From JAIYDQ01 sp031411055 (GTDB lineage Bacteria; Planctomycetota; Planctomycetia; Pirellulales; Pirellulaceae), in the NCBI GenBank assembly GCA_031411055.1, contig JANOAI010000039.1, forward strand, positions 1 to 8,052: DNA of 8,052 nucleotides. Direction: 5' to 3'. The notes below the pieces were generated by a model. The model saw only the letters and a program-made list of their open reading frames with translations. It searched no databases and was not told where the DNA came from. Both the position numbers and the translations under genes were made by a program. Shown piece after piece: positions 1 to 6,888 of this stretch. Numbering within the stretch: the first letter of the stretch is position 1; every line of letters begins with the position of its first letter.

Positions 1-1
1 G

Positions 2-136
2 TTCGAAGGCAAAGACACGATCATGATCACGGCTATCAAGGGTGACGATGACAAGGTCATTCGACTGGACTTCAAAGGTGAAAACCGAGGCCCAGCCGCT
101 AAACCGGCCGAGCCCGCAGAACCAGCTAGCGTCTAA
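2..136 (+). CDS. 3' end of an unrecognised protein with an Ala/Pro/Glu tail (partial)
   Basis: An open frame runs from the left edge to a TAA at 134-136, giving the last 44 residues of a protein whose start lies outside the window. The visible part begins with an alternating hydrophobic/charged stretch (DTIMITAIKGDDDKVIRLDF) that reads like beta strands. It ends in a Lys/Pro/Ala/Glu tail (AAKPAEPAEPASV) typical of a disordered exported or surface-associated terminus. I recognise no family. A strong hairpin terminator 30 bp after the stop supports this being a true gene end. It is the only plus-strand gene I would accept, and it converges on the TlpA-like gene. Confidence 0.6.
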   Translation, partial: FEGKDTIMITAIKGDDDKVIRLDFKGENRGPAAKPAEPAEPASV

Positions 137-165
137 TCGGCATCGCGAATCCGATCGCAAAACCT

Positions 166-202
166 CACAACGCACGGCCCAAACCGTGCGTTGTGTTTTT
201 TT
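166..202. terminator. Rho-independent terminator, probably bidirectional
   Basis: There is a perfect 12-bp inverted repeat, CACAACGCACGG (166-177) and CCGTGCGTTGTG (184-195), with a 6-nt CCCAAA loop, followed immediately by seven T residues (196-202). This is a textbook intrinsic terminator for the plus-strand gene ending at 136. On the minus strand the same stem is followed by AGGTTTT, so it may also stop transcription of the convergent TlpA-like gene, whose stop codon lies at 309-311. The second role is inference and its U-tract is weaker. Confidence 0.9.
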
Positions 203-308
203 AGCCGTGCCAAGACTTTAAAACTCAGTCTACTCAGATAACATCGATTTTTCGTTTAGCGGTAAGGCCTGAAAACGAATTCGGTGCGTTGCTGCGAATG
301 TTCCGTCG

Positions 309-1496
309 TTATTGACTGACTTCGGTTCCCAACATTTCTTCGAGCAGTCGATCTAGTTCTTTACTCCGAGCGTGAAGCGAAACGACTTTCCCTTTCTGAT
401 CGACGAGGATAGCGCAAGGAATGGCATTCACGCCGTAATAGTCAGCGATTGGGGCATCCCAGCCTTTTCTTCCTTCCTCTTCACTTACGATGTTAACCCA
501 ATCAATCTGTTTGTCTTCAACACACTTTTCAAAGCGGTCGAGACTGCTGTCCATGTTGATTCCAACGATCTCAAAACCCTTGTCGCGATACAGCTCGAGG
601 TTCATTTTCATGTTTGGGATCTCGCCAATACAAGGACCACACCAACTGGCCCAGAAATCGACGAGCACCACTTTTCCACGATAGGCTGCCCAATCAAAGG
701 GCGAGCCGTCGGCTGTAACACCCGAGAGCTCGATTTCGTTACCGAGAAGTCGAATCCGCCGCGCAGCCCCGATCATTTTCCTGCTTTGTCTTTGCAATGT
801 TTCATCTTCGGAACTAGCCAGCCGCTTTCCAATCTCTTCGTGCATGGCGGCTGCAACCTCGGTGTGCTGGGTATTTCCTAGGCTACGAGCGATGTTGGCG
901 ACAGCACCAAAAGTCGATTTATCGGCTCCAAATTTCTCAAGGTATGCCATGGCGTCGTCGACGAGTTTTTGCGCCTCTTCAGCCGTTGCCTCCTTAGCCG
1001 ATTGTGCTTTGGCTGACAAAATTTGTCCCGACGCAAGACGTGCTATCGCGGGGCGTTCATCAGACGAATACGCTTCAGCAAGCTTTTCTAACTCCGCTTT
1101 CGCCTTGGGCGAAAAGCGAACCAAGATTCCATAAGCACTGAATTTCTCTAATACTGCTTTTTCGCGATCATCTGCCGAGCTGCTTTTCTCAATGATTTGA
1201 TCACAAGCTTTGATGATGGCGGGAAACAACTTATTGGCGGTTTCCGCCATCGACTTCCCTGGCGGCGTTTTTCGGATCTCACCAATCCATTCCCAAAGCT
1301 CAGCCGTTGTTGCATCGGAAGGGACCGCAAATGGGTCTTCCGCTGACTTCTCCGCTTCCACCGAGGCCTGTTTCCCTTCTTTGGGTTCCGGTTTTTCGCC
1401 GAACAAAATTTGCGAAGGCATGAGAGTTAACGAGCAAGTTAACGACGCCACAGAAAACATTCGATGCCAGGTAGGCTGTTTGCTATGTTGAGACAT
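309..1496 (-). CDS. Exported TlpA/redoxin-family thioredoxin-like protein with a long N-terminal helical domain
   Basis: The product is a 395-residue protein. Its C-terminal ~145 residues (from about 250) form a TlpA/AhpC-TSA-type thioredoxin fold: GKVVLVDFWASW leads into the redox motif WCGPC (285-289), then FEIVGINMD, and a cis-proline region NAIPCAILVD (Pro360). Such proteins usually reduce or isomerise disulfides outside the cytoplasm. The start is chosen at ATG 1496 because GGAGGA (1507-1512) lies 10 nt upstream. A longer frame to 1577 has no comparable ribosome site and would hide the signal-like N-terminus, in which a basic start (to R12) is followed by a hydrophobic stretch at 13-32. 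Residues about 55-245 are mostly charged, Ala/Glu/Lys-rich helices of unknown function, a layout common in planctomycete TlpA-like proteins. An unusual Cys directly follows the cis-proline. Substrate is unknown; the gene stands alone with 281 bp upstream. Confidence 0.88.
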   Translation of the reverse strand: MSQHSKQPTWHRMFSVASLTCSLTLMPSQILFGEKPEPKEGKQASVEAEKSAEDPFAVPSDATTAELWEWIGEIRKTPPGKSMAETANKLFPAIIKACDQIIEKSSSADDREKAVLEKFSAYGILVRFSPKAKAELEKLAEAYSSDERPAIARLASGQILSAKAQSAKEATAEEAQKLVDDAMAYLEKFGADKSTFGAVANIARSLGNTQHTEVAAAMHEEIGKRLASSEDETLQRQSRKMIGAARRIRLLGNEIELSGVTADGSPFDWAAYRGKVVLVDFWASWCGPCIGEIPNMKMNLELYRDKGFEIVGINMDSSLDRFEKCVEDKQIDWVNIVSEEEGRKGWDAPIADYYGVNAIPCAILVDQKGKVVSLHARSKELDRLLEEMLGTEVSQ

Positions 1497-1506
1497 ATCC
1501 GAGTAT

Positions 1507-1512
1507 TCCTCC
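1507..1512 (-). promoter_or_regulatory. Shine-Dalgarno site of the TlpA-like gene
   Basis: Read on the minus strand this is GGAGGA, 10 nt before ATG 1496. It is the clearest ribosome binding site near this gene. It decides the start in favour of codon 28 of the longest open frame. Confidence 0.7.
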
Positions 1513-1537
1513 AATTTGGAAACGGTAAACCACGGCA

Positions 1538-1573
1538 TGCAATCGTATTGCAACGAACTGCATTCAAATTGAA
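1538..1573. promoter_or_regulatory. Pair of short palindromes upstream of the TlpA-like gene; possible operator
   Basis: TGCAAT-CGT-ATTGCA (1538-1552) is a perfect 6-bp dyad with a 3-nt centre. TTCAA-A-TTGAA (1563-1573) is a perfect 5-bp dyad. They lie 42-77 bp upstream of the chosen start, where a promoter or operator is expected. A third small dyad, CCAATTTGG (1511-1519), overlaps the ribosome site. I could not identify convincing -35/-10 boxes, so a regulatory role is inference from position and symmetry only. Confidence 0.22.
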
Positions 1574-1777
1574 ACAAGCAGTATGCACGACCCTAGATGA
1601 TAACAGCCGTACGATGCGATTCCTAGCAACTTTGCAATTGCTTGGCTTGCCCTGGGTTGAATCAACGAATCCATAGCGATTACGTCAAAATCGCCCGTCC
1701 CTTCGCAACGGAAACGCGAAGCTTGACGGTGTCTTCCAAACGGCACTATCGGTCGAGATAAGATAGACGAATTTGAG

Positions 1778-2788
1778 CTACACCGAATGGTATTGGCGGT
1801 ACCAATCGACGAATTTCTGAATTCCGTTTTCAATCGAAGTGTTTGGAGCAAATCCGACGGCGGTTTGAAGATCCGTTACATCCGCATAGGTTTCAAGGAC
1901 GTCTCCCATTTGCATCGGGAGATAGTTTTTCTTGGCAACTTTCCCAAAACACTTCTCGAGTACCTCGATAAAATGCGATAACGCGGTCGGTTGATTATTA
2001 CCAATGTTGAAAAGGCGATACGGTGCGAGGCTGGTTGAAGGGTCTGGTCGATTTCCGTCCCAAAGTGCATTGCTTTGGGGAACATGGTCCATGACGCGTT
2101 CCATGGCAAGAACGATATCGTCGACGTACGTAAAGTCGCGTTTCATATTGCCGTGGTTGTAAACGTCAATCGGTTTATCGGCGACGATTGCATCCGCAAA
2201 TTTATAGAGGGCCATATCTGGCCGTCCCCAGGGACCATAAACCGTAAAGAATCGAAGGCCGGTTGTCGGCAAGCAATAAAGATGCGAGTAAGTGTGTGCC
2301 ATCAACTCGTTCGCCTTCTTCGTTGCAGCATAGAGGCTAAGCGGATGGTCGACGTTGTGGTGGACGGAGAACGGTTGCAAACTGTTCGCGCCGTAGACAC
2401 TGCTACTGCTGGCATAGACCAAATGGGGTACCCCGGCATGGCGGCAGCCTTCGAGCATGTTCATGTGACCGACGAGATTGGCATCGACGTAGGCATGAGG
2501 GTTCTCGATCGAATAGCGAACGCCGGCTTGGGCCGCGAGATGAACGACGCGATCGAAGAAATGATCGGCAAAAAGTTTGGACGTCGCGTCGCGGTCGGCT
2601 AGGTTGAGTTGCTGAAAGACGAAGTTCGGGTGCGTCGTCAACTGACTCAACCGATCTTCTTTAAGTTTCGGATTGTAGTAATCGTTTAAGTTATCAACGC
2701 CATAGACGCGTTGCCCCGCGTCGAGCAACCTCTTCGCGAAATGGAAGCCAATAAAACCGGCCGCACCGGTAACGAGGATCGTACGCAT
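1778..2788 (-). CDS. NAD-dependent sugar-nucleotide epimerase, UDP-glucuronate 4-epimerase type
   Basis: This 336-residue protein is an extended short-chain dehydrogenase/reductase. It has the NAD-binding motif TGAAGFIG (7-14), then YGVDNLNDYYNPKLKEDRL (29-47), HLAAQAGVRYSIENPHAYVD (83-102), the serine-rich YASSSSVYG (125-133), the catalytic pair in YAATK (Tyr153, Lys157) and LRFFTVYGPWGRPDMALYKF (178-197). The ENPHAY and WGRPDMAL signatures match the UDP-glucuronate 4-epimerase group better than GalE, and the length is normal for that group. The expected reaction is cytoplasmic interconversion of UDP-glucuronate and UDP-galacturonate for surface polysaccharide. No glycosyltransferase lies nearby, so the end product cannot be named. 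ATG 2788 begins directly at MRTILVTG; only a weak GAG lies upstream. The gene is separated from the methyltransferase by 217 bp containing a large inverted repeat, so independent transcription is likely. A different uronic-acid epimerase specificity cannot be excluded. Confidence 0.92.
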   Translation of the reverse strand: MRTILVTGAAGFIGFHFAKRLLDAGQRVYGVDNLNDYYNPKLKEDRLSQLTTHPNFVFQQLNLADRDATSKLFADHFFDRVVHLAAQAGVRYSIENPHAYVDANLVGHMNMLEGCRHAGVPHLVYASSSSVYGANSLQPFSVHHNVDHPLSLYAATKKANELMAHTYSHLYCLPTTGLRFFTVYGPWGRPDMALYKFADAIVADKPIDVYNHGNMKRDFTYVDDIVLAMERVMDHVPQSNALWDGNRPDPSTSLAPYRLFNIGNNQPTALSHFIEVLEKCFGKVAKKNYLPMQMGDVLETYADVTDLQTAVGFAPNTSIENGIQKFVDWYRQYHSV

Positions 2789-2854
2789 CCGTGGAACTCG
2801 TAAATGGAGGTTATGTTTGTTCGGTAAAAACCTAAATTGAGATTGTCGCTCGGC

Positions 2855-2953
2855 AAAAAAGTCTTTTGAGCCTGAGACGCTAGCCGATTTTCTTGAGCCT
2901 CAAAGCGATTGGCGAATTCAGTCGTGTTCGAGAATCGGCTAGCGCCTCAGGCT
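2855..2953 (-). repeat. 24-bp interrupted inverted repeat with trailing T6 tract; candidate terminator or dispersed repeat
   Basis: Arm 1 (2869-2892, starting AGCCTGAGACGCTAGCC) and the reverse complement of arm 2 (2930-2953) agree at 22 of 24 positions. A 37-nt spacer (2893-2929) separates them. The spacer opens with its own dyad TTGAG-C-CTCAA (2893-2903), and TTGAGCCT occurs both at 2867-2874 and 2893-2900. In the minus direction the hairpin is followed, after 8 nt, by six T residues (complement of 2855-2860), so it could end the rRNA methyltransferase transcript that stops at 3006. Equally, the long symmetrical arms in an intergenic gap resemble a small dispersed element. The sequence shows the symmetry; either role is inference. 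Confidence 0.6.
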
Positions 2954-2962
2954 GAAGGGGTC

Positions 2963-2991
2963 CATCGCTATTAACTGAGATTCTAGCGATG
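2963..2991. repeat. 8-bp perfect inverted repeat downstream of the rRNA methyltransferase gene
   Basis: CATCGCTA (2963-2970) and TAGCGATG (2984-2991) are perfectly complementary around a 13-nt spacer. The dyad lies 15-43 bp beyond the stop codon of the methyltransferase gene. No T tract follows in the minus direction, so it is at most a 3'-end stabilising hairpin. Confidence 0.35.
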
Positions 2992-3005
2992 TCGAAGCGT
3001 TTGCG

Positions 3006-4319
3006 TTAGATAACGCGCATCCAAACCGATTTCAGATAATCGGTTTCAGGACAGTGTACCACGACGGGATGGTCAGGGGCTGCACCATGACGCGAGAGGA
3101 TTTGGATCGTTCGAGGAGGACGGGGCATTCCGGATTCCTCAAAACCAGTTGATTTGGCCGACTGACGAATTATCTGTAGAAATGTTGACTCTTCCAATAG
3201 TCCAGCACAGGAACAGGAAAGCATCAGTCCGCCAGGCTTTACCATCTGCATCGCCAATCGATTCAAATCAGCATGCTTCTTTGTTCCCTCTTCAATTTCG
3301 GCGCGGTTGCGAATGAGCTTGGGTGGATCGAGTACGACGATATCATATTGTCGACCGATCTTCAGCATGTCTCGCATGAAGGCAAAGGAATCGGATTGGA
3401 CGGTTCGAACCCGGACTTGATTGATGTTCGCGTTTTTGGTGGCGAGCTTCAACGGCTCCTCATCAATGTCGACGGCGGTGACCTCAGCGGCGTTCCCAAG
3501 TTTCGCAGCTTGAATGGCAAACCCACCAGAGTAACAGCAGAGATCCAAAACGGTTTTGCCAGAACTATAGTCGGCCAAGGTCTTTCGATTGTCGCGTTGA
3601 TCGCAGAAAAAACCTGTCTTATGCCCGGAGGCAAAATGGACACGAAACTTTGTCCCGTACTCTTGGATGGTTACGCTTTCAGGAAGGTCGGGGGACGCAA
3701 TCGACGGCGGATCGGAACCCTCCTGACTTGAGAACTGCGGGCACGGTTGAATGAGTGTGTGTTTCGTTCCTAGCCGAGCCGCAAGTTTCGCGAGAATCGC
3801 TTCACAGCGTTGATACATTCCAAGACTAAAAATTTCTGCGCTCAAGCAATCGCCGTAGCGATCGACAACCAGCCCGGGAAAGCCATCGGACTCACCATGG
3901 ATGACTCGGTAGGCATCGGTCGTTTCGTTCAGTTTGAGAGTATCCAAACGCAGGGAAACGGCGCGATCGACAAGCTCGTCCCAAAAGGTTTCATCTGGAA
4001 GCTTTCCCCACCACCGATAAACTCGAACAGCGATCTCCGAGCGATCATTGAAAATCCCGTAAGCAAAAAGACGTGGGCCATCTTCGCGAGGACGAGCTGG
4101 GCGGTCGGATGATTCGTCGCCGCGATCGGGAGAGTTGGACTCGAGCGCATAAACGGCAACCCAATCACCCAGCTTAGGGCGACCTTCGATACGAGCGATC
4201 CGTTTTCGGAAGACGTTCGGATGGAGCATCGGGCGGGCAACATAGACGGCCGGAATCGATTCCGACGCGTCGAAGGCCAGAGTCTTCGGTTCCCAAAGAC
4301 TCGATTTCGTTTTATTCAT
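3006..4319 (-). CDS. rlmI: RlmI-type 23S rRNA (cytosine-5) methyltransferase, PUA plus SAM domain
   Basis: The 437-residue protein has the RlmI/YccW architecture. It starts with a PUA-like RNA-binding domain (about 24-105), then a linker domain with YRVIHGESDGFPGLVVDRYGD (137-157), and ends in a Rossmann-fold methyltransferase. The methyltransferase shows SGHKTGFFCDQRDNR (231-245), SAM motif I VLDLCCYSGGF (257-267), the acidic VDID (283-286), LDPPKL (330-335) and SCSCAG (368-373), whose cysteines fit a 5-methylcytosine mechanism. E. coli RlmI makes m5C1962 in 23S rRNA; the same target here is inferred. Compared with E. coli RlmI (396 residues), it carries a charged insertion at about 61-83 in the PUA part and extra linker at 194-213. 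The ATG lies 9 nt after the peptidase stop with no clear ribosome site, suggesting translational coupling in one operon. The exact symbol rests on family resemblance. Confidence 0.9.
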   Translation of the reverse strand: MNKTKSSLWEPKTLAFDASESIPAVYVARPMLHPNVFRKRIARIEGRPKLGDWVAVYALESNSPDRGDESSDRPARPREDGPRLFAYGIFNDRSEIAVRVYRWWGKLPDETFWDELVDRAVSLRLDTLKLNETTDAYRVIHGESDGFPGLVVDRYGDCLSAEIFSLGMYQRCEAILAKLAARLGTKHTLIQPCPQFSSQEGSDPPSIASPDLPESVTIQEYGTKFRVHFASGHKTGFFCDQRDNRKTLADYSSGKTVLDLCCYSGGFAIQAAKLGNAAEVTAVDIDEEPLKLATKNANINQVRVRTVQSDSFAFMRDMLKIGRQYDIVVLDPPKLIRNRAEIEEGTKKHADLNRLAMQMVKPGGLMLSCSCAGLLEESTFLQIIRQSAKSTGFEESGMPRPPRTIQILSRHGAAPDHPVVVHCPETDYLKSVWMRVI

Positions 4320-4328
4320 GTTGGAATA

Positions 4329-6884
4329 CTATTCAGCTTCACGGAAAATGACTTCGCGAAGCAAACCGATGGTGCCCCAGTAATGACCGCGAAATGTAGG
4401 ATTGAACGTCATGGAGGTTACCAAGCCTTGTCCGACTTTGGAAACCCCCATCACCGTTCGTTCGGCAATCTTGAATTGATCGGCATCCTTCAAATAGCCC
4501 GCTACTAGCGGCTTTTCGATCAATTTTAGGATGGCCCCGTCATTGATTGGCCATAGGGAATCGCTTTGATAAACCAAAATAGAGCGATTGCCGAGGGCGT
4601 CCTTCAGCATATGTTTACCGAAGGGACGGGATTCCAGGATGATCCCATCCGATGAGGGCAAAATAGGCTTTCGCGCCTCTTTGGGCTGGTCGAACGGAGT
4701 GAGCTCTTTGTTGGTGGCCGTTTTGGAGGTCAAAGCGTCGAGAATCGACAAGCTGCCACCGAGCAATACCGCGTGGCCCCCGGATTGAATCCAGCTTCGA
4801 AGTGTTTCGGTCGTCTCGTCGCGGAAGCGAGTCGACTCGCCATCGGGGATGAATAGCAAATTATAGTTCGCGAGTCGTTCCGCTTTCAATTGACTTGGCT
4901 CAAGCCGAGTGATCGGAATCGAAAGCATCCGATCAATCGTAAACCAAAGACTCCCAGCATCGTTGGCATTTGTCCCTTCACCAACCAGCATGGCAATCTT
5001 GGGCATACGAATCAGTGGAAAGTTTTCGCTACCGAGATCCGGTCCGCGTTCGGTGAGACTAGAACGAATCGCATGAAAGGGTAGCTTGTGATTTTTCAGT
5101 GCAAGCGGCAGTTCCTCAAGCAATTCCTCGAACGACTCAGCTTGATCGCTGCGATGAATCACGAGCGAGCCTGGTGGCAACTTAAGCGTTTCAGTCTTAA
5201 AAGTCGTCACCTGTGATTCAACTTTCGCCATGCGAATACGATGGCTTCGAGCAAGCCAATTGCTCATGAACGACATGCTGTTGATGTGACGACCTGGTAT
5301 GGCGACTGCGATCGTTTCCGCGGGAAGCTTTGAATCAACAGTGGAGGGAGGACGAGCTTCGGGCGGAGCGATGACGGCGAGATTGCCAAGGATCGCAGGA
5401 TCATAATCGGAGAGGACTGGAAACCACGGAAGCCCAAAGGCGTCCGGCATATTCCAGGCGGAAACGTCATAGAATTTATCGAAAGGGAATGACTGGGTAC
5501 GATCGAAGATGGCTTGAATAAAAAGCCCCTGCGGTTGATCGGATGGAAGGATCCACCACTTCTTGGCTTTCAATTTGCGTTGCTCAATCTCAACGTCTCG
5601 GCCGAGTAAATAGGCATCGAGATGATGCATGCCGATAAAATGGAGGAATTCATTGTGGACGCGATTGTCCGTCGGGATCTCAATCAGAAATGCTTTGGGG
5701 CTCTTACTCAACCAAGCGTTCCGTTGGCTGCCGTAGAAACCTCGTTGGTATTCCATGAGCGCACGATGTTGTTCGTATAGCCCTTCGATAGTGGCAATGC
5801 TCAGTCGAAAAGGATTGAGGATCGTTTGCTCGAAGGTGCGTGCCCCGTTGGCATACTCATGAATCAAGCCTCGCGTTGAGCCTTGTTCGACGAGGATACC
5901 CACGCTTCCGTGAAGATCTGGATAGGTAGAACCTTTACCGGGGTAAAAATCGTCGTAGCGTTCTTGCGTAAAAAATCGCTCGGAGGCTGCGTCACTCACC
6001 GCCGCGTACCGTTTCGCGAATCCTTGTGTGATATCGCGGACAAAGGCTGGGGTCATCGGATGATCACGGCCTTCGATGCCAGGCTGGAAGAAGAGGCTTT
6101 GCTGCTCTCCCATCTCATGAAAATCGAGGACTAGATTCGGCAACCATTCGTGATAGAGTTTCAAACGACCTCGCGATTCGGGCTGGGTTGCAGGCAGCCA
6201 ATCGCGATTCAGGTCAAAGTTATAGTGATTGGATCGTCCTCGCGGCCAACCTTGTTGATGCTCAATATCCGAAGCGTCGGCCGAGGCAATATGGCCGCGA
6301 TGATCGTTGACCCAGCTAGAAAATCGGTCGAGCCCATCTGGATTTAGGCTCGGATCGATCAAAAGAAGATGCTGATCCAGAACAGCCTCGATCCAAGGTC
6401 CCTTTGCGGCAGCAAGAACGTAAAGAACGAGAAGCGAGGCGTTCGTACCGCACGCTTCGTCTCCGTGAATGCTGTAGCCAAGCCACGCTACGCTTATCGG
6501 CATCTTCACGTCGCTTGGATTGCTTGGTTGAAAAGCCCAGTCGCGTCGTTCCTTGGCAATCGCTTCGAGTTGTGATGCCGACTGGCGGTCTGCCCGACTA
6601 GCGATGACGATACCAAGCGGACGTCCGCCCCAGGTCTTGCCATAAGCATGCCAGCTCAGTCGCTCGCTTTCATCACTCAGTTGCCGCGCGTAGTCGACGA
6701 CCTCGTGATGGCGAACGTGTCGACTCCCGATTTCGAAGCCCAAGAATGCTTCGGGGGTTGTGATCGATTCGTCGAGCGTTGTGCCGCTTGGCAGCATCGA
6801 CCTCAGCTGTTCAACATCGATCGCGTTTGCAATCGATGTTGTGAATAGCAGTAAGATCGCTGCAAAGTAAGCGGCCTGTCGCAC
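4329..6884 (-). CDS. Secreted M14-family zinc carboxypeptidase with C-terminal amidotransferase-like domain
   Basis: Starting at GTG 6884 the product has 851 residues. The N-terminus MRQAAYFAAILLLFTTSIANA is a clear signal peptide, with cleavage after residue 21. The peptidase domain (about 50-375) carries the M14 zinc set: HGDE (His140, Glu143) and DFHEMG (His256). It also has NPDG (181-184), NFDLNRDW with Arg227 for the substrate carboxylate, and GILVEQG with the catalytic Glu333. All key residues look intact. Residues about 629-715 (IAMLVGEG, YNLLFIPDGES, IQSGGHAVLLGGS) resemble a class I glutamine-amidotransferase/DJ-1 fold without an obvious nucleophilic Cys, probably structural. The last segment, NPTFRGHYWGTIGLLREVIF, is seen in large M14 proteins of this type. 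The frame extends to TTG 6959 (ATG 6953), overlapping the upstream gene by about 70 nt and adding an Arg-rich leader. GTG is preferred because it sits 4 nt after the upstream stop and exposes the signal peptide. Peptide substrate is unknown. Confidence 0.88.
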   Translation of the reverse strand: MRQAAYFAAILLLFTTSIANAIDVEQLRSMLPSGTTLDESITTPEAFLGFEIGSRHVRHHEVVDYARQLSDESERLSWHAYGKTWGGRPLGIVIASRADRQSASQLEAIAKERRDWAFQPSNPSDVKMPISVAWLGYSIHGDEACGTNASLLVLYVLAAAKGPWIEAVLDQHLLLIDPSLNPDGLDRFSSWVNDHRGHIASADASDIEHQQGWPRGRSNHYNFDLNRDWLPATQPESRGRLKLYHEWLPNLVLDFHEMGEQQSLFFQPGIEGRDHPMTPAFVRDITQGFAKRYAAVSDAASERFFTQERYDDFYPGKGSTYPDLHGSVGILVEQGSTRGLIHEYANGARTFEQTILNPFRLSIATIEGLYEQHRALMEYQRGFYGSQRNAWLSKSPKAFLIEIPTDNRVHNEFLHFIGMHHLDAYLLGRDVEIEQRKLKAKKWWILPSDQPQGLFIQAIFDRTQSFPFDKFYDVSAWNMPDAFGLPWFPVLSDYDPAILGNLAVIAPPEARPPSTVDSKLPAETIAVAIPGRHINSMSFMSNWLARSHRIRMAKVESQVTTFKTETLKLPPGSLVIHRSDQAESFEELLEELPLALKNHKLPFHAIRSSLTERGPDLGSENFPLIRMPKIAMLVGEGTNANDAGSLWFTIDRMLSIPITRLEPSQLKAERLANYNLLFIPDGESTRFRDETTETLRSWIQSGGHAVLLGGSLSILDALTSKTATNKELTPFDQPKEARKPILPSSDGIILESRPFGKHMLKDALGNRSILVYQSDSLWPINDGAILKLIEKPLVAGYLKDADQFKIAERTVMGVSKVGQGLVTSMTFNPTFRGHYWGTIGLLREVIFREAE

Positions 6885-6888
6885 TGGA

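Noticed and set aside
372..881. A 169-codon plus-strand open frame and other plus-strand frames opposite the TlpA-like gene
   Set aside because: They lie antisense to a gene with clear thioredoxin motifs, and their translations show no family signature.
1701..1721. CTTCGC/GCGAAG dyad after the epimerase as a terminator
   Set aside because: The stem is only 6 bp with a 9-nt loop, and on the minus strand the nearest run of four T residues lies well beyond the stem.
1564..1851. A 95-codon minus-strand frame in the gap after the epimerase
   Set aside because: It overlaps the epimerase 3' end in another frame, has no ribosome site and reads as low-quality sequence. I treat 1497-1777 as intergenic.
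2075..2602. A 175-codon plus-strand open frame opposite the epimerase
   Set aside because: The minus-strand frame encodes unmistakable epimerase motifs across the same bases. The plus frame is a codon-usage shadow.
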